From an uncultured Acetatifactor sp. (GTDB taxonomy: Bacteria > Bacillota > Clostridia > Lachnospirales > Lachnospiraceae): a stretch of DNA of 28,974 nt. Below, piece after piece: positions 8,843 to 16,478 of this stretch; position 1 is the stretch's first letter, and each line of letters begins with the position of its first letter. The notes beneath the pieces are model-generated. The model worked only from the letters and a program-made list of their open reading frames with translations, was not told the DNA's origin and ran no database searches. Where the stretch lies: assembly GCA_934433135.1 (NCBI GenBank), contig CAKRZO010000033.1, forward strand, positions 1 to 28,974. The letters are read 5' to 3'. Position numbers and translations under genes: made by a program.

Positions 8843-9595
8843 ATGGCTAATAAATGTGCTATCTGCGGCGCAGATATCAATCTGATCCAAACCCAGAAGT
8901 TGGCGGACGGTAACTGTATATGCCGCAAAAACTGCAGAAAAAAAGGATTCAAGGTATATGACTATGTGCACAGCAATCTTTCAGATGTCAAGGCACATCT
9001 TGCACAGGTGGAGCGTGGCACTAAGCTGTGGGAATATTATTTCCTTCCGCGTAAGAAAACAAAGGACAAAACCCAGAAGCTGAAGCGATTCGGTACTTAT
9101 CTCTATGTGGCGGAGGATATCGGACTTATGGCATTTACCCAGAATGATTACAAATTCATGATATTTGGTAAGACTACCCGCGCCTGTGTGTACCGTATTG
9201 CCGATCTGCGCAGCTATAAATATGAAGAGGAAATCGTAACAAACGGCGATAAGACCGAAAAGAAATCCAAGGCACGGCTTAGCTTTATCAATACGGAGGG
9301 TCTTTACGAGTTTGTTCTTACCATGAATAATATCAAGGATTACGAAAAGCTTAAAAAGTATTTTGATACACTGTTCGGTATACAGAATACACTCGGCAAC
9401 GCTTCGAATGTCTGGAAGCAGCAGATGACTGCTGTTAAGGATATTGCTGCAGGTTTTACTGCTGCTGTAAAGGGAGAATCCGATGCCGATGCCAAAGCGG
9501 CACAGGCGATCAATTCTCTGGATGCCGCAATTTACGGAGATCGCACCGAGTGGATTCGAAAGGCAGATGCGGCGCTTGCAGCATTTAATGGATAA
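8843..9595 (+). CDS. DUF4428-type zinc-finger protein with GRAM-like domain
   Basis: AAGGAGG lies just before the ATG. The N-terminal finger has Cys5/Cys8, then Cys25, Cys27 and Cys31. The second pair is therefore C-x3-C (or an alternative pairing) instead of the usual C-x2-C. Residues about 75-180 form a beta-rich domain followed by a helix (KDYEKLKKYFDTLF), matching the GRAM/PH-like middle of the gene at 7381, so the two are probably paralogues. The last 60 residues are Ala-rich and helical. There are no zinc ribbons at the C-terminus and no membrane helix. The repeat element at 9599 begins 3 bases after the stop. Confidence 0.75.
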   Translation: MANKCAICGADINLIQTQKLADGNCICRKNCRKKGFKVYDYVHSNLSDVKAHLAQVERGTKLWEYYFLPRKKTKDKTQKLKRFGTYLYVAEDIGLMAFTQNDYKFMIFGKTTRACVYRIADLRSYKYEEEIVTNGDKTEKKSKARLSFINTEGLYEFVLTMNNIKDYEKLKKYFDTLFGIQNTLGNASNVWKQQMTAVKDIAAGFTAAVKGESDADAKAAQAINSLDAAIYGDRTEWIRKADAALAAFNG

Positions 9596-9598
9596 AAT

Positions 9599-9655
9599 GT
9601 AACCGTTCAGACGCGCCATTCGCAAAACCGTAAGAATGATTGTCTGAACGGTTAT
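9599..9655. repeat. 57-bp mini element with palindromic ends
   Basis: GTAACCGTTCAGAC (9599-9612) faces GTCTGAACGGTTAT (9642-9655), an inverted repeat matching at 13 of 14 positions. The inside (CGCCATTCGCAAAACCG at 9614-9630, and AATGAT before the right arm) matches the element at 14189-14306, so this is an internally deleted member of the same family. It sits between two coding regions where it could fold in the mRNA. Confidence 0.75.
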
Positions 9656-9686
9656 GATAAAATTCTTTTAGAGAGGAGTTCTTTTT

Positions 9687-10781
9687 ATGCAAACCTTGCA
9701 GGAATACAAATGTCCATGCTGCGGCGGAGCGATTGCCTTTGACAGTACGATCCAGAAGATGAAGTGTCCCTATTGCGACACCGAATATGAAATGGAGACG
9801 CTGAAAAACTATGATGCTGAGCTGCAAAGCGAGCAGTCGGATCAAATGGAGTGGGAAACCACGGCGGGCAGCGATTGGCAGGAGGGAGAGACCGATGGTC
9901 TGCGCTCCTATGTGTGTAAGTCCTGCGGCGGTGAGATTGTCGGTGATGCCAACACGGCAGCTACCGCCTGCCCTTTCTGCGGCAACCCGGTGGTAATGAT
10001 GGGGCAGTTCTCAGGCGCTCTCAAGCCGGATCTTATGATTCCCTTCAAACTGGATAAAAAGGCGGCAAAGGCAGGGCTGACGAAGCATTTGACCGGTAAG
10101 CGTCTGCTGCCCAAGATTTTCAAGGATCAGAACCATATTGATGAGATCAAAGGAATCTACGTCCCTTTCTGGCTTTTTGATACCGATGTGGACGCGCAGA
10201 TCCGCTATCGAGCCACCCGGGTGCGTACCTGGAGCGACAGCGACTACAATTATACGGAAACCAGCCATTTCCTGGTGCATCGGGGAGGCAGCATCGGCTT
10301 TGAACACGTTCCGGTGGACGGCTCCTCAAAAATGGCAGATGATCTGATGGAATCCATTGAGCCATACAACTTTTCCGAGGCACTGGATTTTCAGACGGCG
10401 TATCTTGCCGGATACCTGGCGGATAAATACGATGTGACTGCGGAGGAGAGCATTGACCGCGCTAATGAGCGTGTCAAGCGCTCTACCGAGGATACCTTTG
10501 CCGGAACGGTGCAGGGGTATACCTCAGTCAGGACGGAAAACAGCAGTGTGCAGTTCCACGGAGGCAAGGCGCAATATGCGCTGTATCCCGTGTGGCTGCT
10601 CAACACCACTTGGAATGGAAACCAATACACTTTTGCCATGAACGGACAGACCGGGAAATTTGTCGGCGATCTGCCTGTGGATAAGGCTGCAGCAACGCGC
10701 TGGACTTTTTTACTGGCGGCGATATTTACCGCAGTTTCCTATGGCGTTGTCTGGCTTTTACACCTGATTGGGTTGTTTTAA
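9687..10781 (+). CDS. TFIIB-type zinc-ribbon membrane protein, YdjG-like
   Basis: AGAGAGGAG precedes the ATG. Residues about 7-32 form a zinc ribbon (CPCCGG ... CPYCDTEY). A second ribbon lies at about 74-98 (CKSCGG ... CPFCGN). The body (about 105-330) is an alpha/beta domain typical of this family, with the motif YVPFWLFD near 155-162. A single hydrophobic helix at about 336-362 ends the protein, so the ribbons should face the cytoplasm and the C-terminus anchors it. The family includes B. subtilis YdjG, a membrane partner of PspA; databases sometimes mislabel such proteins as PriA-related helicases because of the zinc ribbon. The TPM-domain gene follows after 13 bases, the same gene order as ydjG-ydjH. 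Confidence 0.8.
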   Translation: MQTLQEYKCPCCGGAIAFDSTIQKMKCPYCDTEYEMETLKNYDAELQSEQSDQMEWETTAGSDWQEGETDGLRSYVCKSCGGEIVGDANTAATACPFCGNPVVMMGQFSGALKPDLMIPFKLDKKAAKAGLTKHLTGKRLLPKIFKDQNHIDEIKGIYVPFWLFDTDVDAQIRYRATRVRTWSDSDYNYTETSHFLVHRGGSIGFEHVPVDGSSKMADDLMESIEPYNFSEALDFQTAYLAGYLADKYDVTAEESIDRANERVKRSTEDTFAGTVQGYTSVRTENSSVQFHGGKAQYALYPVWLLNTTWNGNQYTFAMNGQTGKFVGDLPVDKAAATRWTFLLAAIFTAVSYGVVWLLHLIGLF

Positions 10782-10794
10782 GGAGGGGGACGGA

Positions 10795-11610
10795 ATGAAA
10801 AAGAAAGTACTGGCACTTTTATTTTCGCTTGTTCTGTGCCTTTGTATAGCGGTTCCCGCTTTTGCAGCGCAGACGGATGGTTTCGCAAATGAATACGAAC
10901 GTGTTCAGGACTTGGCGGATTTGCTTTCCGACAGTGAAGAAGCGGCACTATTAGCAAAGATTGATGAACTTAGCGAGCGTCAGAAAATGGAGATAGTCAT
11001 ATTGACAACAGACACGCTGGACGGGAAAACGCCACGTGACTATGCTGATGATATCTTCGATTATGGCAACTTTGGCTATGGAAACAACAGGGACGGTGCA
11101 TTACTCCTTATCAGCACTGAGGACAATGATTGGTACATATCAACCCACGGCTACGGCATTACGGCCTTTACAGACGCAGGAATTCAATATATCGGCAAAC
11201 AAATGAAAGAAGATCTGTCCGGAGGCAATTTTTTCGAAGCCTTTGATAAATTTGCCGGGTTTTGCGATGATTTCATTACACAGGCAAGAGCCGGTAAACC
11301 TTATGATTCGCATAATCTGCCGAAAGAGCCGCTTTCACTTATCTGGATTCCTGTTTCGATCGTTGTCGGCTTTATTGTATCCCTCATTACGGTAGGCAAG
11401 ATGAAGAGCAAGCTCAAAACTGTCCGGTTCCAGCCGGTGGCGAACAGCTATATGAAAGCCGGCAGCATGAATATCACCGAGAGCCGGGATATGTTCCTGT
11501 ACAACACCGTAACACGTACTGCGAAACCGAAAAATAACGATTCCGGAGGAAGCAGCACGCACACATCTTCTTCCGGATCGACCCACGGCGGCGGAGGAGG
11601 CAAATTCTGA
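10795..11610 (+). CDS. TPM-domain (YgcG/YdjH-like) membrane protein
   Basis: I choose the ATG at 10795, not the in-frame ATG at 10768, because AAGGAGGGGG at 10780-10789 sits correctly for it and the protein then starts with a signal peptide (MKKKVLALL ... AFA, about 1-24). Residues about 30-165 form a TPM domain (VQDLADLLSDSEE, then MEIVILTTD, a GNNRDGALLLIS-type strand and YGITAFTDA). A transmembrane helix lies at about 180-200, and the tail is Ser/Thr/His-rich ending in GGGGGKF, as is common in this family. The TPM domain should be outside the cell. In B. subtilis YdjH works with YdjG and PspA at the membrane. Here it follows a YdjG-like gene, making a pair on either side of the membrane likely. 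Confidence 0.85.
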   Translation: MKKKVLALLFSLVLCLCIAVPAFAAQTDGFANEYERVQDLADLLSDSEEAALLAKIDELSERQKMEIVILTTDTLDGKTPRDYADDIFDYGNFGYGNNRDGALLLISTEDNDWYISTHGYGITAFTDAGIQYIGKQMKEDLSGGNFFEAFDKFAGFCDDFITQARAGKPYDSHNLPKEPLSLIWIPVSIVVGFIVSLITVGKMKSKLKTVRFQPVANSYMKAGSMNITESRDMFLYNTVTRTAKPKNNDSGGSSTHTSSSGSTHGGGGGKF

Positions 11611-11674
11611 TGCGCTTCCATCAACCGCAAAAAAAAAAACAGCAATAAAAATATTTTTAAAGGAGAGATAATCC

Positions 11675-12244
11675 ATGAGTATCTTCGAAAAACTGAAAAG
11701 CACAGCAGGGCAGGCAGTAAATGCCGCTGCACAGTCCATCGGCAATAAGCGGGAAACGTTCATCTTTGCTTCACTGCCGGAAAGCCTTGCCGAAATGCAG
11801 GCACTTCCCGAGGCGAGCCTTGATACACCATTCAAAACGGCAGCACTGACGGTTCTGGCTCTCTGCGCATATGCGGCGGACAAGAATATCGGTGCTGAGA
11901 TGTTGAATTGGCTGCGTGGTCCCCGCCCGCTGAACGGACAGGAAATTTCTTTCCTGAATGACCGTTTCCGCGACGGCAAGACGTATCTGCCTTTTACTTA
12001 TTTTGCCGGTTCCACGCCTGAAAACAACTATACACCTGCCGAGCCTTATACAATTATAGTCCAAAGCAATCATATATCAGGTGAGGAACAGGGTTATATG
12101 AAACTGTTTATCCCCTGCGGCGGTGCAGACGATCCCCGTCCTGTCAAGATGCGTCAGCGCGGATCCGACGGCAAATGGTTTTTGTGGGAACAGTACTTAC
12201 TGACCGGCGTGCGTACGCCGAAAGCCGCTGATCCATGGGCATAG
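11675..12244 (+). CDS. Uncharacterised cytoplasmic protein, possibly DUF6935 type
   Basis: AAAGGAGAGA precedes the ATG. The 189-residue protein starts with an amphipathic helix (FEKLKSTAGQAVNAA), suggesting membrane association. A compact domain follows and ends with the conserved-looking WFLWEQYLLTGVR and DPW. I recall this ending from a family of Firmicutes proteins of unknown function (DUF6935), but cannot confirm it here. There are no catalytic motifs. It continues the membrane-protein run after a 64-base gap containing an A-tract. Confidence 0.65.
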   Translation: MSIFEKLKSTAGQAVNAAAQSIGNKRETFIFASLPESLAEMQALPEASLDTPFKTAALTVLALCAYAADKNIGAEMLNWLRGPRPLNGQEISFLNDRFRDGKTYLPFTYFAGSTPENNYTPAEPYTIIVQSNHISGEEQGYMKLFIPCGGADDPRPVKMRQRGSDGKWFLWEQYLLTGVRTPKAADPWA

Positions 12245-12329
12245 TCTGGAGCAATCGAGCCCACAGGTTTGGAAAAACACATATTTAGAACAGATGTGAG
12301 TTATATTTTTTTATGAAAGGAATTTTGCA

Positions 12330-12749
12330 ATGGAAAATAAAATGGATATTCGCGGAATTTGGAAAGTAAAGGAAGTACGTGTGCCTACACCGGATGGAGA
12401 GAAGGTCTTTACACCCGACAACCCGCCGAAGGAGGAGCGATTTGTAGGCAGTGCAGAATTGATGCAGTATCGGACAGAGTTTGCTGAGGACGGCGTACTT
12501 AATACGCTTATGTTCGTACCGGAGGAGATGCGCGAGGAGGCTGCCAGGAATGGAGCTGTGGTTCGGGAGGACGGCTATGCTGCCATTGAAAGCACCACAT
12601 GGAAGGAAGCGGACGGCAAGTTCTATTACAATACCGGGATTCAAGGAGAGGTTCTCGGAGAGCCGACCGATCCCTTCGCGGAGATACCCGTCACCGAGGA
12701 TGGCTGTCTGCTGTATGGAATGGGAATGATTCTTCTGGAAAGAATCTGA
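12330..12749 (+). CDS. Hypothetical protein, 139 residues
   Basis: GAAAGGAAT precedes the ATG. The protein has alternating beta-strand-like segments (GIWKVKEVRV, LMQYRTEFAEDG, FYYNTGIQGE) and lacks a signal peptide, a membrane helix or cysteine motifs. The opening 'IRGIWKVKEV' and the strand pattern resemble small lipocalin-like beta barrels, but the match is only by eye. Same strand and spacing as its neighbours; function unknown. Confidence 0.6.
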   Translation: MENKMDIRGIWKVKEVRVPTPDGEKVFTPDNPPKEERFVGSAELMQYRTEFAEDGVLNTLMFVPEEMREEAARNGAVVREDGYAAIESTTWKEADGKFYYNTGIQGEVLGEPTDPFAEIPVTEDGCLLYGMGMILLERI

Positions 12750-12859
12750 TCTGACTTACGGATCACGGCCAAAATACCTTATGCCCCTCTTATCAGAACA
12801 GGAAAAATCGTGTTTTCGTGTGTTTGTCTTACCAGAACGACAATTGCGGAGGAAAGTTT

Positions 12860-14131
12860 GTGGAATTTAACAGGTTTACACTGGTAGAACGAGGTATGTC
12901 GGCACAACAATATGTCTGTGAAGGATATAGAACAGAGGACGGCATTCATTTAGTGTATTATATTAGTACAGAAACGTGGGATTATAAAACTTCAGAGCAT
13001 GTTGAATGTCGTAATATTGTCCGTGCAATTGACGGAGACGAAAAACTTTTTCAAAAGCTTTGCGCTTTATTCAGTCGTTGCAAAATAACGGAATGGGAGG
13101 ACTTTCATGGTTACGATTCCCGGGTTCTTGACGGAAGCAGCATGAGTTTTAAAGCAGTATTGACAGACGGAACAAAGGTGAATGCCGGAGGAACCAATAG
13201 CTTCCCGGAAAATTATTCAGCATTTACACAAGAACTTCGTAAGATGATAACAACAGAAAAAATAAACTCGGTAAAATTTACAGATGGAACCTATGAAATT
13301 ACGTTGCCGGAAAGCTGGGTTGGTACAGTTACGGCAAGGTTTTCGGAAGGCAATGTTGCATTTTATGTTGATAAAAGCGACGGCGGCGAGCTTACCTTTT
13401 TTATAATCGACAACGATAAATACGGTTATTCATCGGATTCTTATAAGGGGAGAATAGAAGCTGGGCGGCTTGTGTCAGGTGAAGATGTCAGATTTATTAC
13501 GGTACGCGATAATTATTCCATAGCTTTCCTTGCGGCAAATGTTCCCGAGGAAGCTCCTGCTATCTGGAAAAATTATGAAAATGATAAGCTTGCCGTAATT
13601 GAAAGTCTTTGCGGTGTAAACGGATATGAGTTTTATCCTGAGGACGGAACGATCCTGTATGATGCCCATGCAAGGAAACTGGCAGATAAAGCAAGGAGCC
13701 TTTGGCTGTCTTTGAACTTTGCAGGCGAGTATCCTGGCAGAGCAAAGCCTGTAAGAGTCAGGCGGCGGAATTATGTGCCTATGTTTCCGCCGTATGATTA
13801 TATAAACACGATCGCAAACGTTCGTAAAAAATTCTTAACGGTTTTTTCAGAGGAATTTACGGATCGAATACTGAGTCGTGCCATTGCCGACAAAGAGTTG
13901 ATTGAATATAAGGGCGATGTCTATGTGGCTTGTAAGAAATGCAAGGGTGAGGCCTCTTACAACAGTTATGTAAACTGCATCCGGGATGAAGGTAACGGGG
14001 TATTTACGGTTGTGATTGCCGTAAGAATGCCGCCAGACGGCAATACGATCCATGTTGATCTGCCGACAAAGAGGAATGCTGCAGGAGAGTTTGTATTTAC
14101 GGATTATCCCTACTGGGATAAAAGTGAATGA
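12860..14131 (+). CDS. Unknown 423-residue protein, C-terminal part IseA-like
   Basis: The open frame runs from a GTG at 12818, but GGAGGAAA (12848-12855) points to the GTG at 12860 (VEFNRFTLVERG). Residues about 1-130 look like a domain common in gut Firmicutes (conserved 'GGTNSFPENYSAF' segment). Residues about 130-240 form a beta-rich domain. Residues about 310-420 contain ANVRKKFLTVFSEEFTD, then IEYKGDVYVAC and a beta strand run, which resembles the C-terminal part of IseA-type inhibitors of DL-endopeptidases; I hold this loosely. There is no signal peptide at the chosen start, so if it acts on wall hydrolases, export is unexplained. It closes the island, and no terminator is seen behind it. 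Confidence 0.65.
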   Translation: MEFNRFTLVERGMSAQQYVCEGYRTEDGIHLVYYISTETWDYKTSEHVECRNIVRAIDGDEKLFQKLCALFSRCKITEWEDFHGYDSRVLDGSSMSFKAVLTDGTKVNAGGTNSFPENYSAFTQELRKMITTEKINSVKFTDGTYEITLPESWVGTVTARFSEGNVAFYVDKSDGGELTFFIIDNDKYGYSSDSYKGRIEAGRLVSGEDVRFITVRDNYSIAFLAANVPEEAPAIWKNYENDKLAVIESLCGVNGYEFYPEDGTILYDAHARKLADKARSLWLSLNFAGEYPGRAKPVRVRRRNYVPMFPPYDYINTIANVRKKFLTVFSEEFTDRILSRAIADKELIEYKGDVYVACKKCKGEASYNSYVNCIRDEGNGVFTVVIAVRMPPDGNTIHVDLPTKRNAAGEFVFTDYPYWDKSE

Positions 14132-14347
14132 TATGTATTTTTGGATGGCACAAGCTTTGTGAATGGGACGTCTGAGCTGTTACTTTCAGTAACAGTTCAG
14201 ACGCACCATTCGCAAAACCGCGCTTTCAGCGCTTTTCGCTGCTTCGCAGCTACTTGTCGCATCTGTAGGATGCGATGCTCATATAAATGATTGTCTGAAC
14301 TGTTACCTACTTTCAAAAAATTAACTTAAAAAAATAAAAAAAAGTTG
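14132..14347. other. Non-coding stretch with repeat elements before the tRNA cluster
   Basis: I see no protein gene here. It holds the right end of one repeat copy (TTTGTGAATGG ... GAGCTGTTAC, 14157-14182), immediately followed by a second, complete copy in the opposite direction (14189-14306), and then an AT-rich lead into the tRNA promoter. Confidence 0.6.
14189..14306. repeat. 118-bp palindrome-ended repeat element
   Basis: The ends are a perfect 14-bp inverted repeat: GTAACAGTTCAGAC (14189-14202) and GTCTGAACTGTTAC (14293-14306). Inside are further hairpins: GCGCTTTCAGCGC, GCTGCTTCGCAGC and GCATCTGTAGGATGC. The first 70 bases match, on the opposite strand, the right half of the element at 14810-14973. 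No coding potential; it resembles a REP- or MITE-like element. Confidence 0.8.
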
Positions 14348-14376
14348 TTGACTTTTTTGAAGTTATCCTTTATAAT
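14348..14376 (+). promoter_or_regulatory. Promoter of the tRNA cluster
   Basis: TTGACT (14348-14353) and TATAAT (14371-14376) are exactly 17 bases apart, a near-perfect housekeeping promoter. Transcription should start near 14383, about 28 bases before tRNA-Phe. Confidence 0.88.
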
Positions 14377-14410
14377 CAATTTTGTTGTGACGGAGGACTT
14401 CACAATAAAG

Positions 14411-14483
<73 letters not shown>

Positions 14484-14517
14484 GTAGGACAGAAGTTTTA
14501 CCGGGCGTCTGATATAT

Positions 14518-14588
14518 GCGGGTGTAGTTCAATGGTAGAACACCAGCCTTCCAAGCTGGATACGTGGGTTCGATTCCCATCACCCGCT
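14518..14588 (+). tRNA. tRNA-Gly (TCC)
   Basis: The 71-nt cloverleaf has acceptor GCGGGTG/CACCCGC, anticodon loop CTTCCAA (anticodon TCC), T-arm GGTTCGATTCC and discriminator T. CCA is not encoded. It lies 34 bases after tRNA-Phe, in the same transcript. Confidence 0.95.
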
Positions 14589-14637
14589 TCGCACATAAGA
14601 TGTGCGATGGTTTATTAAAAATAAGTTAATTTTATTT

Positions 14638-14709
<72 letters not shown>

Positions 14710-15139
14710 TTTTTGTTGTAACTGTTCAGACAAGCAAATTCGTCTTTTCGAGGTTTTCTTTTTATTCACGTGGTTATCTATCATAGAAATCTGCAAAATT
14801 TAGCTTATCGTAACAGTTCAGACAAGCATTTATGAAGGCTGATTTCATGCTTGCATGAAAATCTGCCTTTATGAATGCTTGAACTTAGCGCCATTATATG
14901 AAACAAAGCAGCTGCGAAGCAGCGAGTAAGCGCTGAAAGCGCGGCTTTGTGAATGGCGCGCCTGAACTGTTACAGCTTATCAAAATTTAAGAATAATTAA
15001 GAGAATCCTTATTGCGGTTCCGGGAGTGGGGAAGTATAATGAACGGTACAGTTGTTGCGGCAGGCAGTTTGTTTTTGCCCGGGAATGAGGGTGAAAGAAA
15101 TCCCGGATTGAGAGAATACGTAACAGAAAGGGAATGCAG
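14710..15139. other. Non-coding stretch between the tRNA cluster and the LCP gene
   Basis: I see no convincing gene. At 14718-14731 there is a lone repeat end (GTAACTGTTCAGAC), then the complete element at 14810-14973. A frame at 15012-15206 overlaps the LCP gene out of frame and lacks a ribosome binding site. The LCP promoter is probably in 14974-15120, but no clear -35/-10 pair stands out. Confidence 0.6.
14810..14973. repeat. 164-bp palindrome-ended repeat element
   Basis: GTAACAGTTCAGAC (14810-14823) faces GCCTGAACTGTTAC (14960-14973), matching at 13 of 14 positions. Inside there is a long imperfect hairpin built on GCATTTATGAAGGC ... GCCTTTATGAATGC, then GCTGCGAAGCAGC and GCGCTGAAAGCGC. 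The right half is the reverse complement of the left half of 14189-14306, so the two copies point at each other across the tRNA cluster. Confidence 0.8.
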
Positions 15140-16399
15140 ATGGCAGATAAGGAAGACAGAATCCATGAAATGGAGCAGATTGAGAAAGGGCTGGAAAGCT
15201 TTTTAGATAAAGAATTGAGCGCTTATAGAGCAGAGCAGGAGAGCAGCAGGCACGAAGAATACGAGCAGGGAGACTGGGAAGCACAGAGTTATGAAGCGGA
15301 AACTCATAAAAAGAAATCATATGGAGAGAATTCCGCAGAGCGGGATCCGGTAAGAGAAAAACGGGAAGACGGAAAAAAAACGGAAAAAGGAAAGTGTGGA
15401 AACGGAAAGCAGCAGAAACAAGGAGGCGGAAAAAGAAAGAAGCGTCGTCGCGGCTGGAAGATATTTTTTGCAATTCTTCTGATTTTATTGATTGTGCTTG
15501 TCGGCATCTGGTACTTTCTTGTGAATCGTGCCTATAATAAGATGAATTATCAGGAAATTGAATCCGTGGCGGATCAGCCGTTGAAGGAACAAGGAATTAC
15601 CAATGTCTTGTTGATCGGAAACGATTCCAGAACTCAGGAAGGGGACGGACGTTCGGATGCCATGCTTTTATTATCTATTAACAACAAAAGCAAGAAGATT
15701 TATCTGACTTCTCTGTTGCGGGATATGTATGTGGAGATCCCGGGACATAAGGCGAACCGTCTGAACGCCGCTTATGCTTTCGGCGGAGCGGAGCTTTTAA
15801 TCGAGACGCTTAAACTGAATCTGGGGATTGAAGTAAACCGTTACGTTCAGGTGAATTTTCAGGCGTTTGCAAATCTGATCGATGCCGTGGGTGGAGTGGA
15901 TCTGGAGCTTACCAACGACGAAGTGCGGTATGTGAACGGTTATCTGGTGGAATATAACATTCTGGAGAACCGTCCGGAAGGAACGGACTATATTGATGCC
16001 ACTGCAAGCGGAATGCTTCATTTGAATGGCCCGCAGGCTTTGGCTTATTGCAGGAACCGCTACCTGGGAACGGATTTCGGACGGACGGAACGCCAGCGGA
16101 AGGTTCTGACGGCGGCAATCCGTCAGGCTCCCATGGAACTGGTTACCAGCCCGGACAAGCTGATGGAGGGGATTTTCCCGAATCTGACAACCAATCTGAC
16201 CAAGGAAGAATGTATGGGACTCAGTTTAGAGGCACCGAAGGTGATTACCTATGAAATTGTATCTTCCAGTATACCGATTGAAGGTAGCTATTCCAATGCA
16301 ACCGTAAGGAAGATGTCTGTGCTGCAGGTTGATTTTGAAGCCAATAAAGCATATCTGCAGGAAACTATTTTCGGAGACGGAAAAAGCCGGGAGGAGTAA
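15140..16399 (+). CDS. LytR-CpsA-Psr (LCP) family cell-wall glycopolymer ligase
   Basis: I choose the ATG at 15140 over the one at 15134, because AAAGGGA ends too close to the earlier one. The 419-residue protein has a long, charged, Lys/Glu-rich cytoplasmic N-terminus (about 1-107), one transmembrane helix (about 108-129) and an extracellular LCP domain (about 150-385). Family marks are LLIGNDSR, DGRSDAML, SLLRDMYVEIPG (the catalytic Arg-Asp region), GGVDL and the end block LNGPQALAYCRNR followed by GRTERQRKVL. LCP enzymes move undecaprenyl-linked polymers such as teichoic acid or capsule onto peptidoglycan. The unusually long basic tail before the helix (GKRKKRRRG) is a topology signal. A terminator overlaps the stop codon. 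Confidence 0.92.
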   Translation: MADKEDRIHEMEQIEKGLESFLDKELSAYRAEQESSRHEEYEQGDWEAQSYEAETHKKKSYGENSAERDPVREKREDGKKTEKGKCGNGKQQKQGGGKRKKRRRGWKIFFAILLILLIVLVGIWYFLVNRAYNKMNYQEIESVADQPLKEQGITNVLLIGNDSRTQEGDGRSDAMLLLSINNKSKKIYLTSLLRDMYVEIPGHKANRLNAAYAFGGAELLIETLKLNLGIEVNRYVQVNFQAFANLIDAVGGVDLELTNDEVRYVNGYLVEYNILENRPEGTDYIDATASGMLHLNGPQALAYCRNRYLGTDFGRTERQRKVLTAAIRQAPMELVTSPDKLMEGIFPNLTTNLTKEECMGLSLEAPKVITYEIVSSSIPIEGSYSNATVRKMSVLQVDFEANKAYLQETIFGDGKSREE

Positions 16400-16410
16400 T
16401 CCCGGCTTTT
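16382..16410. terminator. Bidirectional terminator between the LCP gene and mtnN
   Basis: AAAAGCCGGG (16382-16391) pairs perfectly with CCCGGCTTTT (16401-16410) over a 9-nt loop. The hairpin overlaps the last codons and stop of the LCP gene. Its A-rich left arm supplies a T-tract on the other strand, so it can also end the luxS-mtnN transcript. Confidence 0.85.
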
Positions 16411-16478
16411 AAGAAGCCATTGCTCAGATTCCTCCGACGCTAAAGCGTCTGCGGAATGGAGATTATTGTCAGGCGGAA

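Noticed and set aside
15012..15206. Small plus-strand frame before the LCP gene
   Set aside because: It overlaps the LCP gene out of frame, lacks a ribosome binding site and shows no motif.
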